Counted from the stretch's first letter, positions 33,820-43,265 are shown. The stretch is DNA of 64,000 nucleotides from JAVJSD01 sp040219575 (GCA_040219575.1 JAVJSD010000080.1:1-64000), one strand, 5' to 3'. Translations and numbers: made by a program. The notes: generated by a model not told the origin, from the sequence alone.

Positions 33820-35430
33820 ATGCGTATGTCCTCCCTCGTTTTTCTGCGAAGTACGGGATTGTTGGCGCTCGGCCTTGTCGGAGCGCTGTCGCTTGCCGAC
33901 GCCGCCGAGGCACAGACCGCGGGCGGCTTGAAACTCGGCGTCGACGAACCGTCTGTCGCGCCTGTGGAAGCGGCGCCCGTGCAGGGCCCGCGACGTCCCA
34001 GGCGGTTGGACGTCGACAAGGCGCCCGGCATGACCGACTTCGACGCCTGGAAGCAGTTTTTCCAGACGCGTCCCACCAGTCCCGAGGCGCTCAGCCAGTT
34101 GGCGAGCGACGTACGGGAGACGTGCCGCCAGTTGAAGTACGAGAAGAAGTTCGACGAACTGATCGCCGTCATCAACGCGGCCCTCTCCAGCGGCTACCCG
34201 CAACCCTGGATGTACGAAGCGCTGGCGATCGCGTTGGAACTGAACGATTCGCCGCGGGAAGAGGTCGAGCGGGCGTTGATGTCGGCCGTCGATTTCAGCA
34301 CGACGCTGGAAGACCTGATGTTCGTCGGCGCGTATCTGGCCAACAACGGGTTCGACGAGCGGGCCCTGCAGATCTTTCGCAGCATCTCGAGCACCAATCC
34401 GGCGCGCCCCGAGCCCTACATCCAGGGACTGGCGCTGGCCAAGCGGCTCAACGACGAAGAAGCCATGAAGTGGGCCACCCTCGGCGTGCTCAGCCAGGCT
34501 TGGCCGCGCGAGTATTTGAACATCGAGGAAGAGGCGCGTCTGATGGCGGGCGCGTTGCTGAAGAAGATGCGTGAAGAAGGCCGCAACGCCGACTTCTCGG
34601 AGTACATGGAGCAGGTCAACAACGCCCGCATCCGCGACTGTGTGGTGAAGGTCACATGGACCGGCGACGCCGACATCGACATCATGGTCGAAGAGCCCTC
34701 CGGCACGGTCTGCTCGCTGCATCAGCCCAAGACCACGTCGGGCGGCGTCCTGGTCGGCGATTCCTATTCCAAGCCGGACGAGAACGGCGTGGCCGGGACC
34801 ACCGAACTGTACCTCTGCGCCGAAGGCTTCAACGGCCACTACCGGATGCTGCTGCGGCGCATCTGGGGCGAGGTCACCGCCGGCAAGGTGACGGTCGATC
34901 TGTACACCAACTATCGCGGTCCGAACGAGACGCATCGTCATCGGCAGGTGGAACTGGAAGAGGGCGGCGCCCTCATCGAGTGGGACCTGCAGGACGGCCG
35001 ACGTCAGCAGTCGTTGAGCGACGAGCAAATCCTGCAGACCGCGCGGAATCACCTGGCGATCAGCCGCGCCGTCATCGCCCAGCAACTGAGCCTGTACGAA
35101 AACTCGCAGGCCACCAAAGCCTACGAGAAGTCGCGGACCAAAGCCGCCAAGGACGGACGGCTGACCGTCCGCTCGCGAACCCGCCCGGGTTATCGCCCCG
35201 TGATCACCACGCTGCCGCAGGGCTCGAACATGACCGCCACGGCCGTCATCTCGGCCGACCGCCGCTACGTGCGGGTCACGCCCACGCCGTTGTTCTCGGT
35301 AATCGGTCCGGTGAGCACGTTCAATTTCTCCAGCGGCACGAGCGGCACCTCCGGCACGATGACCATGACCATGACGATGACGGGGGCGATGACCGGAGCA
35401 ATGACGGGGGCGATGGCCGCCGGCACTTGA
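33820..35430 (+). CDS. Secreted protein with helical repeats, a DUF2135-like domain and a Thr/Met-rich tail
   Basis: 536 residues. Signal peptide 1-32 (FLRSTGLLALGLVGALSLADAAEA). TPR-like helices fill about residues 60-270. A beta-rich domain with DADIDIMVEEPSGTVCSLHQP resembles DUF2135/YfaP domains. Around residue 479 the segment ISADRRYVRVTPTPLFSVIG closely resembles the VSQDRRFVRLTLVPFFSRID segment in the secretin domain of the secretin-like protein at the left of the window. The tail is low-complexity TMTMTMTGAMTGAM. The ATG at 33820 is chosen with GGAG upstream. A terminator follows. Function unknown; envelope location likely. Confidence 0.87.
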   Translation: MRMSSLVFLRSTGLLALGLVGALSLADAAEAQTAGGLKLGVDEPSVAPVEAAPVQGPRRPRRLDVDKAPGMTDFDAWKQFFQTRPTSPEALSQLASDVRETCRQLKYEKKFDELIAVINAALSSGYPQPWMYEALAIALELNDSPREEVERALMSAVDFSTTLEDLMFVGAYLANNGFDERALQIFRSISSTNPARPEPYIQGLALAKRLNDEEAMKWATLGVLSQAWPREYLNIEEEARLMAGALLKKMREEGRNADFSEYMEQVNNARIRDCVVKVTWTGDADIDIMVEEPSGTVCSLHQPKTTSGGVLVGDSYSKPDENGVAGTTELYLCAEGFNGHYRMLLRRIWGEVTAGKVTVDLYTNYRGPNETHRHRQVELEEGGALIEWDLQDGRRQQSLSDEQILQTARNHLAISRAVIAQQLSLYENSQATKAYEKSRTKAAKDGRLTVRSRTRPGYRPVITTLPQGSNMTATAVISADRRYVRVTPTPLFSVIGPVSTFNFSSGTSGTSGTMTMTMTMTGAMTGAMTGAMAAGT

Positions 35431-35458
35431 TCATCGCGTCGATTGCGGATTCAAAATC

Positions 35459-35493
35459 GGCCCCGCCGCCCATCGTGGGAGCGGGGCTTTTTT
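35459..35493 (+). terminator. Rho-independent terminator after the secreted TPR protein
   Basis: Stem GGCCCCGC / GCGGGGCT with a 14-base loop, followed by a run of T (35488-35493). It lies 29 bases beyond the stop of the secreted protein and ahead of pyrB. Confidence 0.8.
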
Positions 35494-35594
35494 CATGCGC
35501 CGCCCGGCAGGTCGTCGGTTGCGAGCCGGGCGCTCATTGCTACAATCTTCCCCAGCACCGCCCTCGCCCTGCGCCGCCGATTCGCTCCCGCGTC

Positions 35595-36548
35595 ATGAAC
35601 ACTCAAACCGTCCAGCGCGCGCCCCTCACCTGGACCCGTCGGCAGTTGCTCGACCTGGAGAGCCTCTCGGCCGAGGAATTGACGATCATTCTCGATCGGG
35701 CCTTTGAGCTGAAGCAGGCCACCGACGGCTGCCGCACGAAGCTCTCACTGCTGCAAGGACGCACCTGCGCCAACCTGTTCTTCGAGAACTCCACCCGCAC
35801 GCGGACCAGTTTTTCGCTCGCGGCGCGGCGGCTGGGCGCCGACACGATCGAGTTCGCCTCCTCCGGCAGCAGCCTCTCCAAAGGCGAGACCTTCATCGAT
35901 ACGGCCAAGAACATCGAGGCGATGAACGTCGACGTGATGGTCGTCCGTCACCGCACGCCCGGCACGCCGCACCTGCTGGCGGAGAAAGTCGGCTGTTCGG
36001 TCGTCAACGCCGGCGACGGACCGCACGAGCACCCCACGCAGGGCCTGCTCGACATCATGACCATTCGCGAGTTCCGCGGCTCGCTGGCCGGCAAGACCAT
36101 CGCCCTGGTCGGCGACATCGCCCATAGCCGCACGGCCCGCTCGAACATCTGGGGGCTGCAGAAGCTCGGCGCCCATGTGATTGTCTGCGGGCCCGCCACG
36201 CTGGTCTCGCGCAACTGGGAGCACTTTGGCGTGGAGGTCTCCTACAGCCTCGACGATATCCTGCCGCGCTGCGATGTGCTCAACCTGCTGCGGATCCAGT
36301 TCGAGCGGCAATACACCCGCCCCTTTCCCTCGGTTCGCGAATACGCCTTGCTCTACGCCATGAACCGCGAGCGCATGCGGCGCGCCAAGGACGACATCCT
36401 GATCATGGCGCCGGGGCCGATCAACCGCGGCGTCGAGGTCACTCCGGAAGTCGCCGACGGCCCCCACTCCGTCATCCTCAACCAGGTCACCAACGGCCTG
36501 GCGGTGAGGATGGCCGTGCTGGACTTGGTGTGTGGGGGGAGTGAGTAG
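35595..36548 (+). CDS. pyrB: Aspartate carbamoyltransferase catalytic subunit
   Basis: First committed step of pyrimidine synthesis, carbamoyl phosphate plus aspartate to carbamoyl aspartate. 317 residues. Carbamoyl-phosphate loop FENSTRTRTSFSLAA, then HPTQGLLDIMTI and the domain-closing APGPINRGVEV with ILNQVTNGLAVRMAVL. No regulatory pyrI follows; instead a degenerate dihydroorotase is encoded downstream, the arrangement of class A ATCases. The stop TAG is formed by the first unit of a GTGAGTA repeat tract (AGT GAG TAG), so the terminal Ser-Glu also come from the repeat. Confidence 0.96.
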   Translation: MNTQTVQRAPLTWTRRQLLDLESLSAEELTIILDRAFELKQATDGCRTKLSLLQGRTCANLFFENSTRTRTSFSLAARRLGADTIEFASSGSSLSKGETFIDTAKNIEAMNVDVMVVRHRTPGTPHLLAEKVGCSVVNAGDGPHEHPTQGLLDIMTIREFRGSLAGKTIALVGDIAHSRTARSNIWGLQKLGAHVIVCGPATLVSRNWEHFGVEVSYSLDDILPRCDVLNLLRIQFERQYTRPFPSVREYALLYAMNRERMRRAKDDILIMAPGPINRGVEVTPEVADGPHSVILNQVTNGLAVRMAVLDLVCGGSE

Positions 36549-36727
36549 TGAGTAGTGAGTAGTGAGTAGTGAGTGGTGAGTGGTGAGTGGTGAAGAAGTG
36601 CGGCGCCCGCACGCACTCCAAGCCGACGGCTTTGCCGTCGTGGTAGGTGAGTAGGTGTCGGGAAACTGGTGGTTCCGCAATTCAAATCTGCAATCTGAAA
36701 TCTGAAATCCGAAATCCGAAATCCAAA
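36540..36727 (+). repeat. rep-B tract with core, then rep-H, between pyrB and the pyrC-type gene
   Basis: GTGAGTA/GTGAGTG units to 36592, core CTCCAAGCCGACGGCTTTGC, a short GTGAGTAG tail, and then rep-H units (AATCTGCAATCTGAAATCTG, then CCGAAATCCGAAATCC) right up to the start codon. Confidence 0.8.
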
Positions 36728-38005
36728 ATGCCCCGACTCCTCATCACCGGCGGACGTGTCGTCGATCCGAGCCAGCAGCTCGATCGCGTCACCAACGTGC
36801 TGCTGGAGGACGGACGCGTCGCCGCGTTCGACGTCGAGCAGAACGGGAGCATGCAGATCCTCGACGCCCGCGGCAAGATCGTCGCGCCGGGGCTGATCGA
36901 TATGCACGTCGAGTTGTGCGAACCAGGACGCGAGGAAGACGAGACGATTCAATCCGGAACCGCGGCGGCCCTCGCCGGCGGCTTCACCTCGATCGCCTGC
37001 ACGGCCAATACCGACCCGCCGATCGACACCCAGGCCGGCGTGGAGTACGTACGGCAAAAGGCGGCTCGAGCCGGCAACTGCAATGTGTTCGTCGTGGCCT
37101 CGGTGAGCAAGAATCGCGAAGGCCAGGAGTTGGCCGAACTCGGCACCCTGGTCGAAGCCGGCGCCGTGGCCTTCAGCGACGCCGACCGTCCGCTGAAGAA
37201 CACCGAACTGCTGCGCCGCGCGCTCGAATACTGCCTGATGTTCGACAAGCCCATCCTCGATCATCCCGAGGTGCCCGAACTTTCCCATGGCGGCGTCATG
37301 CACGAGGGGCTGACGTCGATGGTGCTGGGGCTGTCGGGCATGCCGGCCGAAGCCGAGGACGTGATGACGGGCCGCAACCTGCGGCTGGCCGAGTCCACCG
37401 GCGGCCGGTTGCACCTGATGAACATCAGCAGCGCCGGCAGCATCGAACTGATTCGCCGCGCCAAGGCCCGCGGCGTGCGGATTTCGGCGGAAGTCTGCCC
37501 TCACCACTTCACGCTCACCGACGAATCGCTGCGGACGTTCGACGCCAATTGCAAGGTGAATCCGCCGCTCCGCTCGCAGGAGCATGTCGATGCCTGCATC
37601 GCGGCGCTGGCCGACGGCGCCATCGACTGCATCGCCAGCGGACACGCCCCCCGCGCCGCCGAAAAGAAGATGCTCGAACTCGACGAGGCGCCGTTCGGCA
37701 TGACCGCCCTCGAGACGACGCTGGGATTGATCGTGACGCGCCTGATCGAGCCGGGCCATCTCGACTGGCCGACCGCCATCGCCAAGCTCACGCTCCACCC
37801 GGCCAAGGTGCTGGGCCTCGACAAGGGCACGCTCCGCATCGGCGCCGACGCCGACGTGACGATCATCGATCCCCAGGCCCGTTGGACGGTGCGGCCCGAG
37901 CAATTCTTCTCCAAAAGCGGCAACACCCCCTTGGCCGGCTGGGAGCTGACGGGCAAGGCGGTCGCCGTGATCGTCGGCGGCCAACTGCGTCAGCCGCACG
38001 TCTGA
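36728..38005 (+). CDS. Dihydroorotase-like protein with lost catalytic residues (PyrC'-type ATCase partner)
   Basis: 425 residues of the type I dihydroorotase fold. The metal-binding DxHxHxR motif reads DMHVELCEPG: H60 is kept, but E62 replaces the second His and C64 the Arg. HxxH reads HLMNIS (N232 for His), and the catalytic Asp of the ATDHAP motif is Gly (IASGHAP, G305). H179 and D151 remain. Such inactive DHOases, known as PyrC' in Pseudomonas, hold PyrB in the class A ATCase complex. The adjacency to pyrB supports that role, and a functional pyrC should exist elsewhere. The ATG at 36728 opens PRLLITGGRVVDP; upstream in-frame codons are repeat DNA. Confidence 0.9.
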   Translation: MPRLLITGGRVVDPSQQLDRVTNVLLEDGRVAAFDVEQNGSMQILDARGKIVAPGLIDMHVELCEPGREEDETIQSGTAAALAGGFTSIACTANTDPPIDTQAGVEYVRQKAARAGNCNVFVVASVSKNREGQELAELGTLVEAGAVAFSDADRPLKNTELLRRALEYCLMFDKPILDHPEVPELSHGGVMHEGLTSMVLGLSGMPAEAEDVMTGRNLRLAESTGGRLHLMNISSAGSIELIRRAKARGVRISAEVCPHHFTLTDESLRTFDANCKVNPPLRSQEHVDACIAALADGAIDCIASGHAPRAAEKKMLELDEAPFGMTALETTLGLIVTRLIEPGHLDWPTAIAKLTLHPAKVLGLDKGTLRIGADADVTIIDPQARWTVRPEQFFSKSGNTPLAGWELTGKAVAVIVGGQLRQPHV

Positions 38006-38274
38006 CGTACCGGTTTGCGGCCTCCGTCGGCGACCAGCGCCCGCCGAAAGCCCACTTGCTTGCGCTGCGTGCTCGGACAATCGACGCGGCGGTCTCCGCG
38101 GCGCGAGGCGCTTCCAAATGGAAACATCGCGGCCGGGCCGACGCCGGCCCGTTCGCACGTTCGCGGCGACACAACTATAATCGATGATTGCGCTCGCGCT
38201 CCGCTTCGCCGGAAATGCGCGGTTGAACTTTTCCTGTTGCGTTCGATCTCGATACCCCTCTGGACTCTGGTTGC

Positions 38275-39102
38275 ATGAACCCATCGAACGACTCCCTGAC
38301 TTCGCTCCATCGGCGTCTCGAGAAACTCGAACGCCAGAACCGCTTGCTGCGCCGGGTGGGATTCGCCGCCATGATCCTCGTCGTGGTCGCCGTGGTCTCC
38401 GGACAGGCGCGGCGGACGTCGCGCGAAGTGGCGGCCGAGGCCTTTCTATTGCTCGACGCTGAAGGCAAGACGCGCGGCGAACTGGTGATGGCCGAGGACG
38501 GGCCGTTGCTGCGCCTGCTCGACGCCGAGGGACAGCCCCGGGCCACGCTCAGCGGCGGCAGCAAGACGGCGCTGGTGCTGTACGACGCCGCCGGCAAGCC
38601 CCGCGTGTCGACCGCCGCGATGGAGGCGGAAGCGGGCCTGTCGATCTTCGACGAGGAGGGACGCCCCCAGGCCAAGGTCGCCGTCGCCGGAGGCCGTCCC
38701 GCGCTCGACCTGTTCGAGGACGGCAAGCGACGCGTCGCGGTGGGCGTGGCGCGGGGCGACGCCGCCGCCGCGCTGCTCAGCGAAGCCGGCCACCCGCAGG
38801 CCATGATGTCGGTCGGCAAGGACTCCGCCGGAAAGGAAACCGCCGCCTACGCGCTGCGCGATCCCAACGGCAACCCGCAGTTCGTCGCCACCGCCCGCAA
38901 GGAAGGCACCATGCTCAGCCTGTTCGACCTGCAGGGCGACAAATCCGTCTCGCGACTGACGATCACCGCCAACGAAGTGGGCACGGGCTACTTCATCAAA
39001 GACGCCCAAGGCAAACTGCGGATGCAGCTTCAGATGAGCGAGGGGAAGTCGCAGTTCAGCCTGTTCGACGAGAACGGCGCCAACCTGTTCTCGAAACCGT
39101 AG
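38275..39102 (+). CDS. Membrane-anchored protein with short beta repeats, function unknown
   Basis: 275 residues. Residues 11-27 are coiled-coil-like (LHRRLEKLERQNRLLRR), 29-43 form one transmembrane helix, and the rest is exported and made of about eight repeats near 20-25 residues with the pattern 'L.LxDxxGKPRA.L....' (LLDAEGKTRGEL, LLDAEGQPRATL, LYDAAGKPRVST, IFDEEGRPQAKV). The pattern suggests a beta-solenoid or propeller-like stack. No catalytic motif is seen. Similar membrane-tethered repeat proteins are common in planctomycetes, without known function. Confidence 0.85.
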   Translation: MNPSNDSLTSLHRRLEKLERQNRLLRRVGFAAMILVVVAVVSGQARRTSREVAAEAFLLLDAEGKTRGELVMAEDGPLLRLLDAEGQPRATLSGGSKTALVLYDAAGKPRVSTAAMEAEAGLSIFDEEGRPQAKVAVAGGRPALDLFEDGKRRVAVGVARGDAAAALLSEAGHPQAMMSVGKDSAGKETAAYALRDPNGNPQFVATARKEGTMLSLFDLQGDKSVSRLTITANEVGTGYFIKDAQGKLRMQLQMSEGKSQFSLFDENGANLFSKP

Positions 39103-39327
39103 CAGCGAGCCGGGGCGGGAGCGACGGAGGGGGCGACGTTCCTCTGGGCTACATCAAACCTTAACGGTCTCGGCATAGACTTTTCGCGCCCCCGTCTTTG
39201 AGAGGCGCGTCTCGCTGGCCTGCGGACGAATCTCGCGACGGTCGGCGAGTTCCCTCTCGATCAGCCGATTGCGCCGCCGGCCCGTCTCGCGAGACGCCGG
39301 CGTCGACTCTTGCCGCCGACTGTCGCC

Positions 39328-40995
39328 ATGCCCTCGCTCAGGATGTCCCACCGTGCCTTGTTCGGTTGGGCCCTTCGGCGATCGTCTGGCGGTGCGGTCG
39401 CATTCGCGGCGATTCTGGTTCTGCTGCTCCTCTCGCCGCGCGCCGCCTCGGCTTACACTCCGGAGAGCCCCGAGGTGCAGCGGATGGTGGCCCGCGCCGT
39501 CGCCTATCTCGAGAAGACGCCGCTTCACGGCCGGCTGGGCGGCGAGTGTCTCTACGCGCTGACGCTCGACAAGGCGAGTGGTTCGAGCGAACACGCCCGC
39601 ATCCAGCGCGCCGCGAAACGTTGTGAAAATCTGGTGGCTTCCGGGGAGTACCGGATCGACGATCTCGACAACTACAGCCTGGCCTTGGCCGTGATGCTGC
39701 TCTGCGAAATCGAACCCGTCCTTCATCGCGAGGCGACGGTAACGCTCGTCAACGAGTTGCTGCGGCGACAGTCGCCCGAGGGAGCCTGGACGTATCCCGG
39801 TTCGAAAGCCGGCGATACCTCGCAGTCGCAATACGCCGTCTTGGCGCTGTGGGCGGCCGACCACGCGGGCATCGAAATCCCCGATGGACCGCTCGTTCGC
39901 GTCGCCAACTGGCTGCTTCGGACCCAGACGCCCAACGGCGGCTGGGGCTACCATCCCAGCGATCCGGGCGCGTTCCAGCGCCGAGACCAGAAAGACGTCC
40001 GCCATTCGATGACGGCGGCCGGCCTCGGCTCGCTGTATGTGTGCGCCAACGTGATGGATTTGCCCTCGGTGACCGGCCCCCGCACCAAAACGTCGCGGGG
40101 ACCGGTTCCCAGCGTGCTGGTGCCGGTGGGCAGGAAGTCGGGTTCCGATTCCGCATTCACCCGCACGGGGGTTGCTCCGACGCTGCTGCACGACGCCCAG
40201 CGCGACGGCATCCTGTGGCTCGACGCCAACGCGGTGGTCGCTCCGGAAAAGTTCGCGCTGTACTACCTCTACGGCCTCGAGCGCTACCACAGCTTTCGCG
40301 AATACGCCGAGGGAATCGCCCCCGACCAATGCCCCTGGTACGACCAGGGCGTCGAGTGGCTCGCCGCGACGCAGGCCGAAAACGGAAGCTGGCCCAACGG
40401 GGGCACGCAACCCGGGCCAGACACCGCCTTCGCCATCCTGTTTCTGATCCGCAGCACCCGCCAATCACTCGGCCTGCCCACCGAGGGCGTGCTGCGCGGC
40501 GGCATCGGACTGCCCGGCAACGACGACGACGTCAACCTGCAGGGCGCGCGGTTGGTGGCGCGGGAGAGTGATCGGCGGTTGCGGGCGGCGCTCGAACTGT
40601 TGCGTGACGACGAGAGCGGCTCGGCGGAAAACACGGCGTCTTCCGCCGGCGAGGAGATGGAAAAGATCGCCGCCCAGGGCGACGTGGCACGGCTTGCGCG
40701 TCTTGCCCGTCATGGCGACGCCGGGCAGCGACTGGCCGCCATCCGCATCTTGTCCGCCGCCCGCCATCTCGACGCGGCGCCCGCCCTGATCGCGGCGATC
40801 GACGACGACGACCCGCGCGTCGTGCTGGCCGCCCGCGACGGACTTCGATTCCTCAGCCGCAAGCTGCAAGGCTTCGGCCTCGAACCGCCGCTCGACGCGC
40901 AGCAGCGTCGCCAGGCCCGTGCTCGATGGCAGCGATGGTATCAGCTCGTGCGGCCCGAAGCGGAATTCTGGGACGAAGCGTCCGAAAACCCGTAG
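39328..40995 (+). CDS. Secreted terpenoid-cyclase/squalene-oxidase-fold repeat protein
   Basis: About 555 residues. An N-terminal hydrophobic signal segment ends at AASA. The body shows alpha/alpha-toroid repeats with the QW-like signature: SPEGAWTYPGSKAGDTSQSQYAVLAL, TPNGGWGYHPSDPGA, ENGSWPNGGTQPGPDTAFAILFL. The last 130 residues look HEAT-like (LARHGDAGQRLAAIRILSAAR). Not a real cyclase by motif: no DxDD or DCTAE is seen. Such proteins are abundant in planctomycete envelopes. The start is ATG at 39328, with 39343 as an alternative. The stop TAG is the first bases of a rep-A element. Confidence 0.85.
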   Translation: MPSLRMSHRALFGWALRRSSGGAVAFAAILVLLLLSPRAASAYTPESPEVQRMVARAVAYLEKTPLHGRLGGECLYALTLDKASGSSEHARIQRAAKRCENLVASGEYRIDDLDNYSLALAVMLLCEIEPVLHREATVTLVNELLRRQSPEGAWTYPGSKAGDTSQSQYAVLALWAADHAGIEIPDGPLVRVANWLLRTQTPNGGWGYHPSDPGAFQRRDQKDVRHSMTAAGLGSLYVCANVMDLPSVTGPRTKTSRGPVPSVLVPVGRKSGSDSAFTRTGVAPTLLHDAQRDGILWLDANAVVAPEKFALYYLYGLERYHSFREYAEGIAPDQCPWYDQGVEWLAATQAENGSWPNGGTQPGPDTAFAILFLIRSTRQSLGLPTEGVLRGGIGLPGNDDDVNLQGARLVARESDRRLRAALELLRDDESGSAENTASSAGEEMEKIAAQGDVARLARLARHGDAGQRLAAIRILSAARHLDAAPALIAAIDDDDPRVVLAARDGLRFLSRKLQGFGLEPPLDAQQRRQARARWQRWYQLVRPEAEFWDEASENP

Positions 40996-41035
40996 CGGAA
41001 GTCACCAGACTTCCGAGTTGCGCGAGTTCCGCTAC
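40992..41035. repeat. rep-A short copy supplying a stop codon
   Basis: GTAGCGGAAGTCACCAGACT begins in the final codon of the upstream gene (its TAG is the stop) and ends with CGCGAGTTCCGCTAC. It sits between convergent genes. Confidence 0.75.
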
Positions 41036-41067
41036 CGAAATACGCGGAGTCGCGTCGCCGTGGGGCA

Positions 41068-42291
41068 TCAGGCGGCCAGCAGCATCACCGCCTGGAAGAC
41101 GACGAAACCGAGACAGGTCGCCGCGCCGATGATGGGAATCACCAACGGATAGCGCGGACCTGTTCCGGCTTCACGATCGGGTCCGAGCCTGATCACGATC
41201 AGCGACACGTTCACCACGGCGTAGACCAACAGCAGGATGGTGCTCGTCGCCTTGGCCAGCGCGACGATCGGCAGCCACAGGGCCAGCACCAGCGCGACCA
41301 GCGTGATCGCAATCGTGGCCGGCAGCGGCGTGCGGCGACTGGGGCTGACCCACGAAAGCCAGCGCGGCGCTTGTCCCTGCCGCGCCATGCCGTACGCCAC
41401 GCGGGAGGCCATCACGATCTGCACCAGCGCCCCGTTCAGCCCCGAGAGCATGCCCACCACGGTGATCGCGGCCCCCAGGCGGCTTCCTTCGCCGAACACC
41501 AGCGCCAGCGGCGAACCGCTGGCGTGCAGGTCGCTCTGCTCGACCGACAGCACCAGGCATGTGCTCACCACCACGTACAACAAACTCGTCAGCGCCAGCG
41601 ACGCCAGAATCGCAATCGGCAAGTTCCGACTGGGGCGCTTCACCTCCTCCGCCACGTTGACCAGATCCTCGAAGCCGATGAAGGAGTAAAACGCCAGATG
41701 GGCGCCCAGCAGGACGCCCGACCAGGCGGAGAGGGACAGCCCCGGCGTCAGTTCGCGCCACCGCTCGCCGAGCGTGGGGAGGCTGTCGGCCCCCGCGATC
41801 ATCACCACCACCAGTCCGCCCAACTCCACCACCGTAATCACCAGCGCCAGCCAGGCCGACTCGCCGATGCCCCAGACGGCGATCAGGCCCAGTCCGGTCA
41901 GCATCGCACACACGACCAGCCACTCCGGCACATCGACCAGCGTGCGGACGAACCCCGCCAGGGCGTCGGCCAGCGTGGCGGCGGAAACCACGCCCGTGGC
42001 GATCACCGCCCAACCGACGATCGCCGAGGGCCACAACCTGCGAAACGCCACCAGCGCGTAGTGCGCCTCGCCGGCGCTGTACGGATAACGGGCCGACAAC
42101 TCCGCATACGAGAACGCGCTGAACATGGCGATCAACGACGCCGCCAAAAACGCCAGCGGCGTGAGCATGCCCGCCTCCACCGCCACCTTGCCGACCAACG
42201 CATAGAATCCCCCGCCCACGATCGTGCCCAATCCATAGAACGTCAGCAGCGGCAATCCCAGGCTTCGCTTGAGCGTGGCGGGCTGATCCAC
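41068..42291 (-). CDS. APC-family amino acid permease
   Basis: 407 residues, about 12 transmembrane helices. LPLLTFYGLGTIVGGGFYALVG is the conserved APC helix 1, and FYSFIGFEDLVNVAEEVKRPSRNLP is the typical helix 6 region. It imports an amino acid or polyamine with protons or by exchange; the substrate is not predictable here. The start is GTG at 42291, because a perfect Shine-Dalgarno GGAGGTGAT (42303-42295) stands six bases before it. An ATG at 42339 would add 16 residues that look untranslated. Confidence 0.92.
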   Translation of the reverse strand: MDQPATLKRSLGLPLLTFYGLGTIVGGGFYALVGKVAVEAGMLTPLAFLAASLIAMFSAFSYAELSARYPYSAGEAHYALVAFRRLWPSAIVGWAVIATGVVSAATLADALAGFVRTLVDVPEWLVVCAMLTGLGLIAVWGIGESAWLALVITVVELGGLVVVMIAGADSLPTLGERWRELTPGLSLSAWSGVLLGAHLAFYSFIGFEDLVNVAEEVKRPSRNLPIAILASLALTSLLYVVVSTCLVLSVEQSDLHASGSPLALVFGEGSRLGAAITVVGMLSGLNGALVQIVMASRVAYGMARQGQAPRWLSWVSPSRRTPLPATIAITLVALVLALWLPIVALAKATSTILLLVYAVVNVSLIVIRLGPDREAGTGPRYPLVIPIIGAATCLGFVVFQAVMLLAA

Positions 42292-42537
42292 AACATCACC
42301 TCCCAAACCGTCGCCCCGCCCCCAGATGACGGCAACCATCGTGCCACAACCTCGGTTTCGCACGCAATGCGCCGCGCCCGTAGCGCCGGTAAGGGATTCA
42401 CCGACGCGTTTGGTGCTGAAAGGCGGTTGCGGTCCAACCATTGGCACGCCGCGCGACCTTGCATCCTCGTCAATTAGCACGGAAAATCGTCCTGTCGCCC
42501 GAACCGACCTCGTCACCTGCCGGAACTGATCCGCCTC

Positions 42538-43191
42538 ATGGCCGCCGACACAACCACTCGCGCCGCGAACGGAATCAAGGTATTCGGCTCGGCCATCGTG
42601 CGTGTCGCTCCCGACACCGCGTCGATCGCCGTGGCGGTGACGCGCCTGGAAAAGGAACCGAAGAAGGCGTTTTCCAAAGCGCACGCCGGCGCCCGCGCCG
42701 TCCACGATTACTTGAAGTCCGCGGCTGTCGACGATGTGCGATCCTCGCGGATTACGCTCACGCAGGAACATCAATACCGAAACGGCGAAAACAAGTTCCT
42801 GGGATACCAGGCGAGGCTCGGCTACAGCATCGTCGTCCGCGATCTCGACCGTGTGGAGGAGCTTTTGATCGGACTGATCGACGCGGGGGCGAACGAGTTG
42901 ACGTCGGTCACGTTCGAAACGTCCCGGCTCAAAGATGTTCGCGAGGATGCGCGACGACGCGCGATCGCGGCCGCCCGCCACAAGGCCGAAGTTTACGCCG
43001 CCGCCTCCGATGTCGGCGTCGGCGCGGTGGTGCTGATCGAGGATGTGAATCCGGACGTACTTACCGGGCGATACGAGGGTCACGTGCATCGCGAGCCGAT
43101 GATCGACGATCCGGGCGACATCAAGGCGGTCGATCCCGGCGCCATCACGGTCGGCGCGGCGGTGAACGTGGTGTTCGAAATCAAACGCTGA
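42538..43191 (+). CDS. SIMPL-domain (DUF541) protein
   Basis: 217 residues. The SIMPL pattern is clear: GSAIVRVAPDTASIAVAVTRLEKEPKKAF, followed by QARLGYSIVVRDLDRVEELLIGLIDAGAN and the ARRRAIAAARHKAEVYAAASDVGVG helix. Members such as BP26 and YggE are envelope proteins with a role in oxidative stress, but this one lacks an obvious signal peptide and would be cytoplasmic. It diverges from the APC permease. The next gene follows after 74 bases. Confidence 0.88.
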   Translation: MAADTTTRAANGIKVFGSAIVRVAPDTASIAVAVTRLEKEPKKAFSKAHAGARAVHDYLKSAAVDDVRSSRITLTQEHQYRNGENKFLGYQARLGYSIVVRDLDRVEELLIGLIDAGANELTSVTFETSRLKDVREDARRRAIAAARHKAEVYAAASDVGVGAVVLIEDVNPDVLTGRYEGHVHREPMIDDPGDIKAVDPGAITVGAAVNVVFEIKR

Positions 43192-43265
43192 GCGGTGGCG
43201 AACGGCAAAGCCTTGCGCAAGGGGCCTCGCACACGCGCGGCATGGCGCATGAAGCACAGGGAAAA

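Noticed and set aside
34656..35594. Long in-frame extension of pyrB upstream, overlapping the secreted protein gene
   Set aside because: Arg/Gly-rich sequence without PyrB similarity, and it would cross a terminator; the ATG at 35595 gives the normal PyrB length.
42340..43257. Upstream extension of the APC permease frame over the SIMPL gene
   Set aside because: The perfect Shine-Dalgarno before GTG 42291 and the SIMPL gene on the other strand explain the region.
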